This document shows positions 23,933 to 32,146 of a DNA stretch of 64,000 nucleotides, in pieces. The stretch is from assembly GCF_003584015.1 (NCBI RefSeq), contig NZ_QXFM01000114.1, positions 1 through 64,000 of the forward strand, written 5' to 3'. A program made the position numbers and the translations under genes. The DNA is from Aurantiacibacter xanthus. GTDB lineage: Bacteria; Pseudomonadota; Alphaproteobacteria; Sphingomonadales; Sphingomonadaceae. Under the pieces are notes generated by a model. It saw only the letters and a list, made by a program, of their open reading frames with translations. It was not told where the DNA came from and did not search any database. Every line of letters starts with the position of its first letter. Within the stretch, counting starts at the first letter, position 1.

Positions 23933-26410
23933 ATGGCGTATCGCAATTCTGCGTTGGCCCGTGCGTGCCTGCTTGCCACCTGTGCAGCTGCAGGCCTGTC
24001 CGCACCGGCGCTCGGCCAGACGGCATCGGGCGGGGCAGCGGCAGACGGGGCCGCAAGCCAGCCGACCTTCGGCACGGCCATCGTCGTCACCGCCGAGCGG
24101 CGCGCGACCAACCTGCAGGACACACCACTTTCCATCGTCGCCGTGACCGAGGAATCGATCGAGGCAAAGGGTATCGAGAACCTGCAGGATCTCGCCACCT
24201 TCACGCCCAATCTCAACATCACCGGCGGGCGCGGTTCGGGCAATGCCAGCCCGCAGTTCTCGATCCGGGGCATCTCCGGCGGCGGGGGCGCGGCGGGCGA
24301 GCGCGGGGTCGGGCTCTATCTCGACGGGATCTACATCCCGCGCACCAACGGTTCGGTGCTGCGCGTGCTCGATATAGACCGGGTGGAGGTGCTGCGTGGT
24401 CCGCAGGGCACGCTGTTCGGCCGCAACTCGACCGGCGGCGCGATCCGCTATTTCACCAAGCGGCCCGAATTCGGCGAGACCAACGGCTATGTCCGCGCGA
24501 CCGTGGCCAACATGGATCGCTCCGAGGTGGTGGCTGCGCTCAACCTGCCGATCGGCGACATGGCCGCGTTGCGGGTTCAGGGCGCGCGGCTGGTGCAGGG
24601 CGGCTGGGTCGAGCGCGGGACGCAGGATCTCGGGCGCACCAAGGACTATATCGGCCGGGTCGACCTGCGGGTCGAGCCGAGCCATGATCTGATGATCGAC
24701 CTGGGCTTCGTCTATTCGGATTCCGAGGCCACCAGCTCGCCGCAGGTGTTCGAGGACTTCGACATGCGGCCCGGCATCGGCGAAGGTTTCTGGGAAGGCA
24801 ACTATGCCGACTGGGTCGGCGATGCTCTCATTGCGGCCGGTCAGGAGCGGCTGGCGGCCTACAACGACCCGCGCATCGTGCGCGGCGATTTTACCGCGCC
24901 GAGCATCTGCCTGCTCGACGACTTCGATCCCGACTGGGACGAGGCCTGCGAGCAGTTCACCAACACCACCTTCGTGCAGGGCAGCGCCAACATTGCCTAT
25001 GATCTGTCGGACAAGCTGACGATCACCAGCATCACGGGCATTTCCCACCTTGAGAACGAAAGCCGGGTCGACTGGCAGTTCCTCGGCACCGAGCAGCGCG
25101 ACAATGCGCTCGAATCGTCGGTGTTCTATCAGGAGCTGCAACTCAACGCCGAGCTGTTCGCGGGCGCGGTCGACCTCGTGTTTGGCGGCAGCTACTTCCA
25201 TGAGAAATCGTTCAGTGCCGCCGAGGTCAACACCCGGCGCGGCACCAGCGACACCCCGCGCGGCGGGCCCAACCGCAACGTGGGGCAGCCCAACGGCAAT
25301 ACCGATGCCGGCCTGTTCCACCGCGACGACATCGAGACCACGCAGAAGTCGGATTCGATTGGCCTGTTCGCCAGCGCCACCTGGCACATCACCGAAAGGC
25401 TCAACTTCACCGGCGGGCTGCGCTACGCCCATGACTACAAGGACTACGAGGAAACCGAGTATCCTTCGGCCGACTTCACGCCGGTCGCGGGCACCGATTC
25501 GACCACCGTCTGGAGCGACCACAGCTGGGACGAGGTCGACTGGCGCGGTTCGCTGGACTACCATCTGACCGATCACTGGATGTGGTACGCCACCGTGTCC
25601 AAGGCCTATAAGGCGGGCTCCTACAGCGGCGTCGGCATCGCTTCGGAGGTGGCGGGTGAACTGCAAAGCGGTGATTTCCTCCAGCCAATCGCGCCCGAAC
25701 GGGTGGTGAGCTATGAAACCGGCATGCGGATCGAGGCCTTCGGCGGGCGCCTGCGCTTCAACCCGACCGCCTTCTATATGCAATGGTCGAACCGTCAGGC
25801 AGCGCGGCAGGTGCAATGCGCCGGTGAGCCGAACTGTCCCGATCCGCCAGGCTTCCGCATCGAGGTGTCCAACACCGGCGATGTCGATCTCTATGGTGTG
25901 GAGCTGGACGCGCAGGCCTATCTGACCGAGAACTTCTGGTTTGACGGCTCGTTCGGCTACACCGGCTACGATCTGAAGAACGAGGACGCGAACGGCGGGC
26001 CGAACCTCTATCCGGGGCCGCCGGAGATCAGCTTCAATGTCGGCGCGAACTATGCGGGCGACATCGGGCCGGGCAGGCTCTCGTTTAACGCGAACTATGC
26101 CTACACCGCCGACCAGCCGACGCACCCGACCGAAACCGGCGATTCGGCCTATCGTCTGCCGGCCATCGAACTGGTCAATGCGCGCATCCGATTCCAGCCG
26201 CACAATGCGCCGGTTTCGATCAGCCTGTTCGCGAACAACCTCTTCGACAACACCTATCCGACCTACGGCACCCGTTTCGGCGGCGGCTACTGGGATCGCG
26301 GCGGGCCTATTCCCTCGCTTCCCGCGGATGCCAAGCACGAACGCTCGGCGGTGTTCGTGGTGCGCGGGAAGCCGCGCGAAGTGGGGCTGACGCTGCAGTA
26401 CGACTTCTGA
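23933..26410 (+). CDS. TonB-dependent outer-membrane receptor (large, sphingomonad type)
   Basis: The 825-residue receptor has a Sec signal peptide (ending LGQTASGG, about residue 29). The TonB-box/plug start is IVVTAERRATNLQDTPLSI, with plug motifs FTPNLNITGGRGSGNASPQFSIRGI cut here only in description, VEVLRGPQGTLFGRNSTGGAI, and a barrel that ends LTLQYDF. The ATG at 23933 follows GGGGGAGA by 4-6 bases. This subfamily is greatly expanded in sphingomonads and is linked to uptake of hydrophobic or aromatic substrates and plant or steroid compounds rather than only iron. Its neighbours (secreted DUF6152 proteins, MarR, pobA) point to an organic substrate. Confidence 0.9.
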   Translation: MAYRNSALARACLLATCAAAGLSAPALGQTASGGAAADGAASQPTFGTAIVVTAERRATNLQDTPLSIVAVTEESIEAKGIENLQDLATFTPNLNITGGRGSGNASPQFSIRGISGGGGAAGERGVGLYLDGIYIPRTNGSVLRVLDIDRVEVLRGPQGTLFGRNSTGGAIRYFTKRPEFGETNGYVRATVANMDRSEVVAALNLPIGDMAALRVQGARLVQGGWVERGTQDLGRTKDYIGRVDLRVEPSHDLMIDLGFVYSDSEATSSPQVFEDFDMRPGIGEGFWEGNYADWVGDALIAAGQERLAAYNDPRIVRGDFTAPSICLLDDFDPDWDEACEQFTNTTFVQGSANIAYDLSDKLTITSITGISHLENESRVDWQFLGTEQRDNALESSVFYQELQLNAELFAGAVDLVFGGSYFHEKSFSAAEVNTRRGTSDTPRGGPNRNVGQPNGNTDAGLFHRDDIETTQKSDSIGLFASATWHITERLNFTGGLRYAHDYKDYEETEYPSADFTPVAGTDSTTVWSDHSWDEVDWRGSLDYHLTDHWMWYATVSKAYKAGSYSGVGIASEVAGELQSGDFLQPIAPERVVSYETGMRIEAFGGRLRFNPTAFYMQWSNRQAARQVQCAGEPNCPDPPGFRIEVSNTGDVDLYGVELDAQAYLTENFWFDGSFGYTGYDLKNEDANGGPNLYPGPPEISFNVGANYAGDIGPGRLSFNANYAYTADQPTHPTETGDSAYRLPAIELVNARIRFQPHNAPVSISLFANNLFDNTYPTYGTRFGGGYWDRGGPIPSLPADAKHERSAVFVVRGKPREVGLTLQYDF

Positions 26411-26469
26411 TCGCAGACTTGCCGGGGGCGCTCTCCCAAAGTTCTCAGCCCCCGGCAAACCAGCCATTA

Positions 26470-26482
26470 TTGACTTTATCAA
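26470..26482. promoter_or_regulatory. TTGA-N5-TCAA motif upstream of the secreted-protein operon
   Basis: TTGACTTTATCAA repeats the motif found at 23827, here 44 bases before the TTG start at 26527 and 60 bases after the receptor stop. It could also serve in part as a -35 element (TTGACT), though no good -10 follows. Confidence 0.4.
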
Positions 26483-26526
26483 ATAGGCATTTCACAAGGG
26501 TGCCGAGAGTTCAACGGGAGTGTCCT

Positions 26527-27441
26527 TTGATCCGCAATCAGCCCATCGCTGCCGTCCTTCTGGCCAGTGCGCTGGCTCTGGCCCCGGCCTTTTCTGCGCT
26601 CGCGCAGGAAGACGCTGCGCCCGTTCAGCCCGAAGTGACGCGCGAATATGTCCCGCTCTCGCCCGAGCGGCTGGAGGCCATGGTGCCCAAGCACCCCGGC
26701 TATCTCGGTGCGCTCGCCCCGGAAAACCTTGCGAAAGAGCGTCCCGCGCCGCCGTTCGACCTGACCGGCACCTGGTTCGTCGACCTGTCGGGCGGCTTTG
26801 CCCACTTCCTGTTCGGCCCGCCCTATCCGCGCTTCGGGCCTGAGGGGATCGAGGCGCTGATCGAGGCGCCCAAGGCGCAGGCCCGCAACGAGACTTATCG
26901 CGACGCCATCGGCCAGTGTTACCCGCCGGGCATGCCGATGATCATGACGCGCGTGTGGCCGCATGCCTTCATCCAGCTGCCCACCGCGATCTACATGATT
27001 TCCGGCTTCAACAACTCGGTCCGCACGATCTTCCTCGACGGGCGCAACTTCTCCGATCCCGATTTCGTGGTGCCCGGCTACAACGGCGAGAGCATCGGCC
27101 ATTTCGAGGGCGATACGCTGGTGGTCCACACCAGGTATCTCGAACCGTCGAACCACTACATCGACCACGGCATTCCGATCTCCGATCAGTTCGAGATCAT
27201 CGAACGCATCCGTATGCTCGAGGGCGGCACGGTGATGGAGGTCGAATACGAGCTGATCGACCCGCAGATGTGGGAGGGCGAGTGGAAGAGCACCAAGCGC
27301 TTCAACCGCGCGGACTACACCGACATCAACGAGAGCAACTGCATCCTCGCCTATAACGAAAACCTCCCCGGCACCGACCTCGGCAGCGAGGTCGCGGAGG
27401 AGCGGGGCCAAAGCGACATCGAAGGAACAGGTAATGACTGA
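26527..27441 (+). CDS. Secreted protein of unknown function, paralogue of the one at 28318
   Basis: The 304-residue protein has a Sec signal peptide ending FSALAQ. The start is a TTG at 26527, chosen because CGGGAG lies 6 bases upstream and the signal peptide then begins at residue 1. The mature part has GTWFVDLSGG, a Cys in GQCYPPGMPMIM, RTIFLDGRNFSDPDF, ESIGHFEGDTLVVHTRYLE and ISDQFEIIERIRML. The same pattern (CxPPGxPxIM, RTIxxDGR, SIGHxExxxLVVxT, SDQFxxxERI) occurs in the protein at 28318, so they are paralogues. It overlaps the next gene by 8 bases. The role is unknown; association with DUF6152 proteins and a receptor suggests periplasmic handling of an imported compound. Confidence 0.85.
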   Translation: MIRNQPIAAVLLASALALAPAFSALAQEDAAPVQPEVTREYVPLSPERLEAMVPKHPGYLGALAPENLAKERPAPPFDLTGTWFVDLSGGFAHFLFGPPYPRFGPEGIEALIEAPKAQARNETYRDAIGQCYPPGMPMIMTRVWPHAFIQLPTAIYMISGFNNSVRTIFLDGRNFSDPDFVVPGYNGESIGHFEGDTLVVHTRYLEPSNHYIDHGIPISDQFEIIERIRMLEGGTVMEVEYELIDPQMWEGEWKSTKRFNRADYTDINESNCILAYNENLPGTDLGSEVAEERGQSDIEGTGND

Positions 27442-27868
27442 CAAGCTCACGCTGGCCGCCTGCGCCGGCGCAGCTCTGGCCGCAACGGCACTTGGTGCGC
27501 TGGCCCCACACTCTGCTCTGGCGCATCACAGCTTCGCCATGTTCGATCAGCGCAAGGTGATGACCATCGAAGGCACGGTGCACGAGTTCCAGTGGACCAA
27601 CCCGCACGCCTTCATCGAGTTGGATGCCCGCAACGCGCAGGGGCGCACCACCCGCTATTCGATCGAGCTGAACAGCCCGAACAACCTCACCCGTCAGGGG
27701 TGGCGGCGCAACTCGCTGCGCCCCGGCGAAGTGATCAGCCTGCGCATGGCGCCGCTGCGCAACGGCAGCCCCGGCGGGCTGTTTCTCGATCTCACCAAGG
27801 CCGACGGCACCGTGCTCGATTCCGGCCTGCCGAAGAACGGCGCGGCCGTGAACGTGCCGCAGCTCTGA
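27434..27868 (+). CDS. DUF6152 family secreted protein (first of two)
   Basis: The 144-residue protein has a signal peptide ending SALAHHS, followed directly by HHSFAMFD, then TIEGTVHEFQWTNPHAFIELD, LNSPNNLTRQGWRRNSL and PLRNGSPGGLFL. The HHS-x-x-MFD and W-x-NPHAFI motifs define the DUF6152 family as I know it. The paired His right after the cleavage site could bind a metal. It is translationally coupled to the upstream secreted protein and 19 bases from the second copy. Confidence 0.88.
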   Translation: MTDKLTLAACAGAALAATALGALAPHSALAHHSFAMFDQRKVMTIEGTVHEFQWTNPHAFIELDARNAQGRTTRYSIELNSPNNLTRQGWRRNSLRPGEVISLRMAPLRNGSPGGLFLDLTKADGTVLDSGLPKNGAAVNVPQL

Positions 27869-27887
27869 TTCAAGGGAACCTCCGGTC

Positions 27888-28280
27888 ATGAAAAAGTTCG
27901 CATTGCTTCTGCCGCTTGCCGCCCCCCTCCTCGCGCTGGGTGCGCTGGGTCCGGCGGCGATCCCGGCCAGCGCGCACCATTCCTATTCGATGTTCGACAT
28001 GCAGAAGACCATCGTGCTCGACGCCACCGTCACCCAGTTCCGCTGGCAGAACCCGCATGCCTTCATCGCGGTCGAGGTCGACGAGGATGGCACCAAGCAG
28101 CGCTGGTCGATCGAGATGACCAGCCCCAACAATCTGGTCCAGAGCGGCTGGCGCCGCACCTCGCTGCGCACGGGCGACAAGATCCGGCTTTGGGTCCATC
28201 CGCTGCGCTCGGGCGCGCGCGGGGCGAGCTATATCGGCGTGCGCCTGCCCGATGGCAGCACGCTGGGAGACGTCGGCTGA
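27888..28280 (+). CDS. DUF6152 family secreted protein (second of two)
   Basis: The 130-residue protein has a signal peptide ending IPASAHHS and the same motifs as the previous gene (HHSYSMFD, ATVTQFRWQNPHAFIAVE, SPNNLVQSGWRRTSL, HPLRSGARGASYI). The two copies are clearly duplicates that have diverged. AGGGAAC lies upstream of the ATG. They may form a heteromer or serve the two larger paralogues separately. Confidence 0.88.
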   Translation: MKKFALLLPLAAPLLALGALGPAAIPASAHHSYSMFDMQKTIVLDATVTQFRWQNPHAFIAVEVDEDGTKQRWSIEMTSPNNLVQSGWRRTSLRTGDKIRLWVHPLRSGARGASYIGVRLPDGSTLGDVG

Positions 28281-28317
28281 TGGCCATGAGGCCACGGCCT
28301 GGGGGAGAGACATACCA

Positions 28318-29115
28318 ATGAACACCTGCCGCGCTGCCCTCGCAGCCTGCATCGCCCTGACACTGGTTCAACCGGCTTCCGCGCAGCTGGACGCTTCACC
28401 CGGTTCCCCTGTGCCCGAAGGGCTCAGCGAGGGGGAGGGCGCACCCTATCCCAAGGGCCACTATGCCGCGCTCGACCAGTTGCCCGACTGGGGCGGGATC
28501 TGGTTCATTCAGCGCCGCGCACCGGGCAGCGGGCCGCCGCCGCAGCCGGTGCTGAAGGGCAAGTATAACGAGGCACGCGAAGCCTGGCGCGCCGAGGTCG
28601 CCGCGAATGAGGGGGTCGAGCGGCTCGAACGCTCCAATTGTTCGCCGCCGGGTCTGCCGCGCATCATGCAGCTGCCGCAATACCCCTACGAGTTTCTGTT
28701 CACCCCTGGTCGCGTCACCATCAACCAGGAGGCCTGGATGCAGACCCGCACGATCTGGACCGACGGGCGCGGGCATCCCGAAGATCCCGATCCCACCTTT
28801 CACGGCCATTCGATCGGGCACTGGGAGGATGGTGCGCTGGTGGTCGATACTATCGGCATTTCCGACCTGCTCGAAGTGGGCGATGGCGGCCGCCATTCGG
28901 ACCAGTTCCATCTTACCGAGCGGATCTATCTCTCGCCCGATAACCCGGACCTGCTGATCAACGAGATGCGGATGGAAGACCCGGAGGCCTTTGCCGAGCC
29001 GTTCGAGGTCACGCTCAGCTATCGGCGCGACCGCAATGGCACGCTGATCGAGTTCCAGTGCTCTGAGAACGACCGCAACCCGGTCGATGAGAACGGGAAC
29101 ACGCTTTATCTCTAG
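28318..29115 (+). CDS. Secreted protein of unknown function, paralogue of the one at 26527
   Basis: The 265-residue protein has a signal peptide ending QPASAQLD. The ATG at 28318 is preceded by GGGGGAGA. The mature domain has WGGIWFIQRR, NCSPPGLPRIMQLPQYPYEF, RTIWTDGRGHPEDPDPTFHG, HSIGHWEDGALVVDTIGIS and HSDQFHLTERIYLS, aligned in order with motifs of the 26527 protein. It closes the four-gene set large-DUF6152-DUF6152-large. Function unknown. Confidence 0.85.
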   Translation: MNTCRAALAACIALTLVQPASAQLDASPGSPVPEGLSEGEGAPYPKGHYAALDQLPDWGGIWFIQRRAPGSGPPPQPVLKGKYNEAREAWRAEVAANEGVERLERSNCSPPGLPRIMQLPQYPYEFLFTPGRVTINQEAWMQTRTIWTDGRGHPEDPDPTFHGHSIGHWEDGALVVDTIGISDLLEVGDGGRHSDQFHLTERIYLSPDNPDLLINEMRMEDPEAFAEPFEVTLSYRRDRNGTLIEFQCSENDRNPVDENGNTLYL

Positions 29116-29178
29116 GCGCTCGCCTTGCGGGTGCGGTGGACATTGCGTCGCAGCATTGGCTGATCTAGCCTTTGTCCG

Positions 29179-29745
29179 ATGACACAAGTGACAGCACCAT
29201 CCGTCGGCATCTCGGAATCGGCGGAGCTTTCCTCCACAGAGGACCACCGCGACGAGAGCGGGCGCTTTGCGATCATGCGCGAGCTGACCTCGATGCGCAT
29301 GATCAAGCTTTACAGCCTGCTGCGGCGTTCGGGCATGCTCGCGCGGCGGCGCCAGTTCGGCATGAACGAAACCGACTGGTGGATTCTGGCGCAGGTCGGT
29401 GAGTTTGCGCCGCTCTCGCTTAACGGTCTGGCCGAGCGGCTGGGGCAGGATCGCGGGCAGCTCAGCCGCGCGGTGAAAAGCCTTGTCCAGCGCGGCCTGC
29501 TCCGGCGCGATCGCAAGCCCGGCGGGCCCGAGATCGAGATTGCCCTCGCGCCCGAGGGACAGCGGATTTACCGCGATATGATCGAACTCGTGATCGAGCG
29601 TGACCGCGAGCTGACCGAGGGTTTCGCGCCCGAGTCCATTGAGGTGCTGCGCGGGCTGGTTGAAGAGATGATCGTCCGCGCCGAAGCGATGCTGGCGGAA
29701 GAAAAGCGGCTGGCGGCGCTCGATGCCGAGCGCGCCGACGGCTAG
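29179..29745 (+). CDS. MarR family transcriptional regulator
   Basis: The 188-residue regulator has a winged helix: WWILAQVGEFAPLSLNGLAERLGQDRGQLSRAVKSLVQRGLLRRDRKPGGPEIEIALAPEG, with the recognition helix around DRGQLSRAVKSL. A long C-terminal helix serves dimerisation. An extended N-terminal tail of about 35 residues precedes the domain. MarR proteins respond to aromatic or phenolic ligands and bind short palindromes. It is the likely regulator of the receptor/DUF6152 cluster. Its TAG stop is the first triplet of repeat copy B. Confidence 0.92.
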   Translation: MTQVTAPSVGISESAELSSTEDHRDESGRFAIMRELTSMRMIKLYSLLRRSGMLARRRQFGMNETDWWILAQVGEFAPLSLNGLAERLGQDRGQLSRAVKSLVQRGLLRRDRKPGGPEIEIALAPEGQRIYRDMIELVIERDRELTEGFAPESIEVLRGLVEEMIVRAEAMLAEEKRLAALDAERADG

Positions 29746-29870
29746 AGCGGGATGACTTAGCATTGATTAGCCAAAGCCCTTCCCCTTGGGGAAGGGTTGG
29801 GATGGGGGTTCCACGCGAGCGCCTAGCCCCACCCCCAGCCCCTCCCCAAGGGGAGGGGAGCAAGGTGGGC
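29743..29870 (+). repeat. Interspersed repeat, copy B
   Basis: It starts with the 12-base end TAGAGCGGGATG (29743-29754), whose TAG is the marR stop. AAGCCCTTCCCCTTGGGGAA, GGGTTGGGATGGGGG, CCCCACCCCCAGCCCCTCCC and AAGGGGAGGGGAGCAAGGTGG follow. Two internal hairpins (CCCTTCCCC/GGGGAAGGG and CCCCTCCCC/GGGGAGGGG) are evident. The right terminal end is missing; the sequence runs into the convergent pobA stop. Confidence 0.8.
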
Positions 29871-29871
29871 C

Positions 29872-31041
29872 CTAAACCGGCAGCCCCACGTAGTTTTCGG
29901 CGATGCTGGTCTGCGCCGCGCGGCTGGTGGCGATGTAGTCCAGCTCGGCCACCTGCATCGCGCGTTCGAACGGGCCATCCTCGGGGAAGCGGTGCATCAG
30001 CTTGGTCAGCGTCCAGCTGAACCGCTCGGACTTCCACACCCGCGCCAGCGCCGTATCCGAATAGGCGACGATGCCCTCGTTGCTGGACTTGTTGAAGAAG
30101 CCGGTGAGTGCGGCGGCGGCATAGTGCACGTCGCTGGCCGCGAGGTTCAGGCCCTTGGCCCCGGTCGGCGGCACGATATGCGCGCTGTCGCCGCACAGCA
30201 GCAGCGAGCCGTGGCGCATCGGCGCAAAGACGAAGGACCGCAGCGGGGCGATGCTCTTCTCGATTGCCGGGCCGCGGGTGATATGGGCGGCGGCGTCAGG
30301 GCCGAGGCGGATCGCCAGCTCGTCCCACAGCCGGTCGTCGCTCCAATCCTCGACCTTGTCGGTCAGCGGCACGTCGACATAGTAGCGGCTGCGCGTGTTC
30401 GACCGCATCGAGGCGAGGGCGAAGCCGCGTTCGTGGTTGGCGTAGATCAGCTCGTGGTTGCACGGCGGAACATCGGCGAGAATGCCGAGCCAGCCGAACG
30501 GATAGACCCGCTCGAACTCCTGCCCGACGCTGGCGGGAATGGCCTTGCGGCTGGGGCCGTGGAAGCCGTCGCACCCGGCGATGAAGCGGGCGTCGATCCG
30601 GTGCTGGGTGCCGTCGCTGGTGTAGGTGACATAGGGCGCGTCGCTCTCGACATCGTGCAGCGCGACATCGGCGGCCTCGTAGATCACTTCGAGGTCGCGT
30701 TCGGGGGCGGCGTCCATCAGGTCGCGGGTCAGTTCGGTCTGGCCGTAGACCATCACCCGGTTGCCGACGAGGTCCGCCATGTCGATGTGGATCAGCCGTT
30801 CGCCGTCAGCGAGGTTGACCCCGTCGTGCCACAGCCCCTCGGCCTTCATCCGCGCGTCGAGCCCGAGCCGCTCCATCAGCGAAACCGTGATCGTCTCCAG
30901 CACGCCCGCACGGATGCGACCGAGCACATAGTCGGGAGTCTGGCGTTCGAGCACCACGCAGTCGACGCCCTCGGCGCGCAGCAGGTGGCCGAGCAGCAGA
31001 CCGGCGGGACCGGCACCGATGATGCAGACTTGCGTTTTCAT
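29872..31041 (-). CDS. pobA: 4-hydroxybenzoate 3-monooxygenase
   Basis: The 389-residue flavoprotein hydroxylates 4-hydroxybenzoate to protocatechuate using NADPH and oxygen, opening the protocatechuate branch. It shows the FAD-binding GAGPAGLLLG near the N-terminus, RIRAGVLE (substrate/NADPH region), DGFHGPSR and the second FAD motif LLCGDSAHIVPPTGAKGLNLA. I place the start at MKTQ (31041), as in known PobA. An in-frame ATG four codons earlier (31053) is possible. It is divergent from an AraC-family gene. The protocatechuate ring-cleavage genes are not in this window. Confidence 0.95.
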   Translation of the reverse strand: MKTQVCIIGAGPAGLLLGHLLRAEGVDCVVLERQTPDYVLGRIRAGVLETITVSLMERLGLDARMKAEGLWHDGVNLADGERLIHIDMADLVGNRVMVYGQTELTRDLMDAAPERDLEVIYEAADVALHDVESDAPYVTYTSDGTQHRIDARFIAGCDGFHGPSRKAIPASVGQEFERVYPFGWLGILADVPPCNHELIYANHERGFALASMRSNTRSRYYVDVPLTDKVEDWSDDRLWDELAIRLGPDAAAHITRGPAIEKSIAPLRSFVFAPMRHGSLLLCGDSAHIVPPTGAKGLNLAASDVHYAAAALTGFFNKSSNEGIVAYSDTALARVWKSERFSWTLTKLMHRFPEDGPFERAMQVAELDYIATSRAAQTSIAENYVGLPV

Positions 31042-31162
31042 GATCGAGGGCATCCTGTTTTTGCGTTCTTTCCTGTCTGACTAGGCTGGCGGGATAAAGA
31101 GCCAAGGCCAGATCCAGCAAACAACTTGGACTTTTCGCCGAAACTGGCGCAGGGTGGCGCTT

Positions 31163-32044
31163 GTGAACGCGCAGCTGCCGCCCCCTTTCTTCCTTTATGG
31201 CGAGCCGCCGCGCGCGGCTGATCCCGATTTTCTGCATGTCGAGGATCTGGCCGTGCGCTCGCGCCCCAGCGGCTGGCGCATTGCCACACACCGGCACGCC
31301 GATCTCAACCACCTGATCCTGATCACCGAGGGCGGCGGCGCGACGCTTTACGAAGGACAGGAACAGAGCTTCACCGCGCCGAGTCTGCTGGTGGTGCCCG
31401 CCGGGACGGTGCACGGCTTCTCGTGGGCGCGCGGGACGCAAGGGCGAGTGCTCACTATCGCCACGGTGCAGCTCGAACAGGTGCTGAGCCTGTGGCCCGA
31501 GGGCGCGCCACTGTTTGCCGCTCCGCGTGCCGTGGCGTTGGAGCCCGCAGAAAGCGCCGAGCTGGCCTCCACCGTCGCCCAGATCGCGCGCGAATGCACC
31601 TGGCACGCACTTGGACAAACTGCCGCCGTGCAGGCGCTGCTACAACTGGCGCTGGTGCGCGCCGCGCGCGCTGCCGAGCGCAGCGGCGCGGCTTCGGAGG
31701 CTTCCGGCAGGCAGGTGCGGCTGGTGGCACGTTTCCGCCAGCTGGTGGAGGAGCGTTATCGCCAGCGCGAGCCGGTGGCCGCCTACGCCCGCGCACTGGG
31801 CGTGAGCGAGACGGCGCTGCGCGATGCCTGCGCCGCGCAAGGCCTCTCGCCCACGCAGATTCGTGACGAACGCGCCGTGCTTGAAGCGCAGCGGCTGCTC
31901 GCCTTCTCGGCGGTGAGCGTGGCCGAGATCGGCGCCAGCATCGGTCTTGCCGACCCGGCCTATTTCTCGCGCTTCTTCCGCCGCCTGTGCGGAGTCTCGC
32001 CCGGGCAATGGCGCGCCCGCCTCGCGCGGCGCAAGCCCGGCTAG
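31163..32044 (+). CDS. pobR: AraC family regulator of pobA (PobR type)
   Basis: The 293-residue protein has an N-terminal cupin-like sensor (HRHADLNHLILITEGGGATLYEGQ, LLVVPAGTVHGFSW) and a C-terminal pair of helix-turn-helix motifs (EPVAAYARALGVSETALRDACAAQGL and SVAEIGASIGLADPAYFSRFFRRLCGVSPGQWR). The GTG at 31163 has AGGG 8 bases upstream; a GTG at 31154 is the alternative. Being divergent from pobA, it is expected to activate pobA in response to 4-hydroxybenzoate, as AraC-type PobR proteins do. Confidence 0.85.
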   Translation: MNAQLPPPFFLYGEPPRAADPDFLHVEDLAVRSRPSGWRIATHRHADLNHLILITEGGGATLYEGQEQSFTAPSLLVVPAGTVHGFSWARGTQGRVLTIATVQLEQVLSLWPEGAPLFAAPRAVALEPAESAELASTVAQIARECTWHALGQTAAVQALLQLALVRAARAAERSGAASEASGRQVRLVARFRQLVEERYRQREPVAAYARALGVSETALRDACAAQGLSPTQIRDERAVLEAQRLLAFSAVSVAEIGASIGLADPAYFSRFFRRLCGVSPGQWRARLARRKPG

Positions 32045-32146
32045 CCCCGCCAGCAGAATTGCTTGGGGGAAGCGGCCATGCGGCTTGCTTGAATTGCCTG
32101 CGGGCTGGACCTAGGTCGGGCAGCAGGAAAAGGGATTCGAACAGAC

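Noticed and set aside
23903-26482. Minus-strand open frame of 859 codons opposite the second TonB receptor
   Set aside because: Antisense shadow. The plus strand has signal peptide, plug and barrel motifs and a good ribosome binding site.
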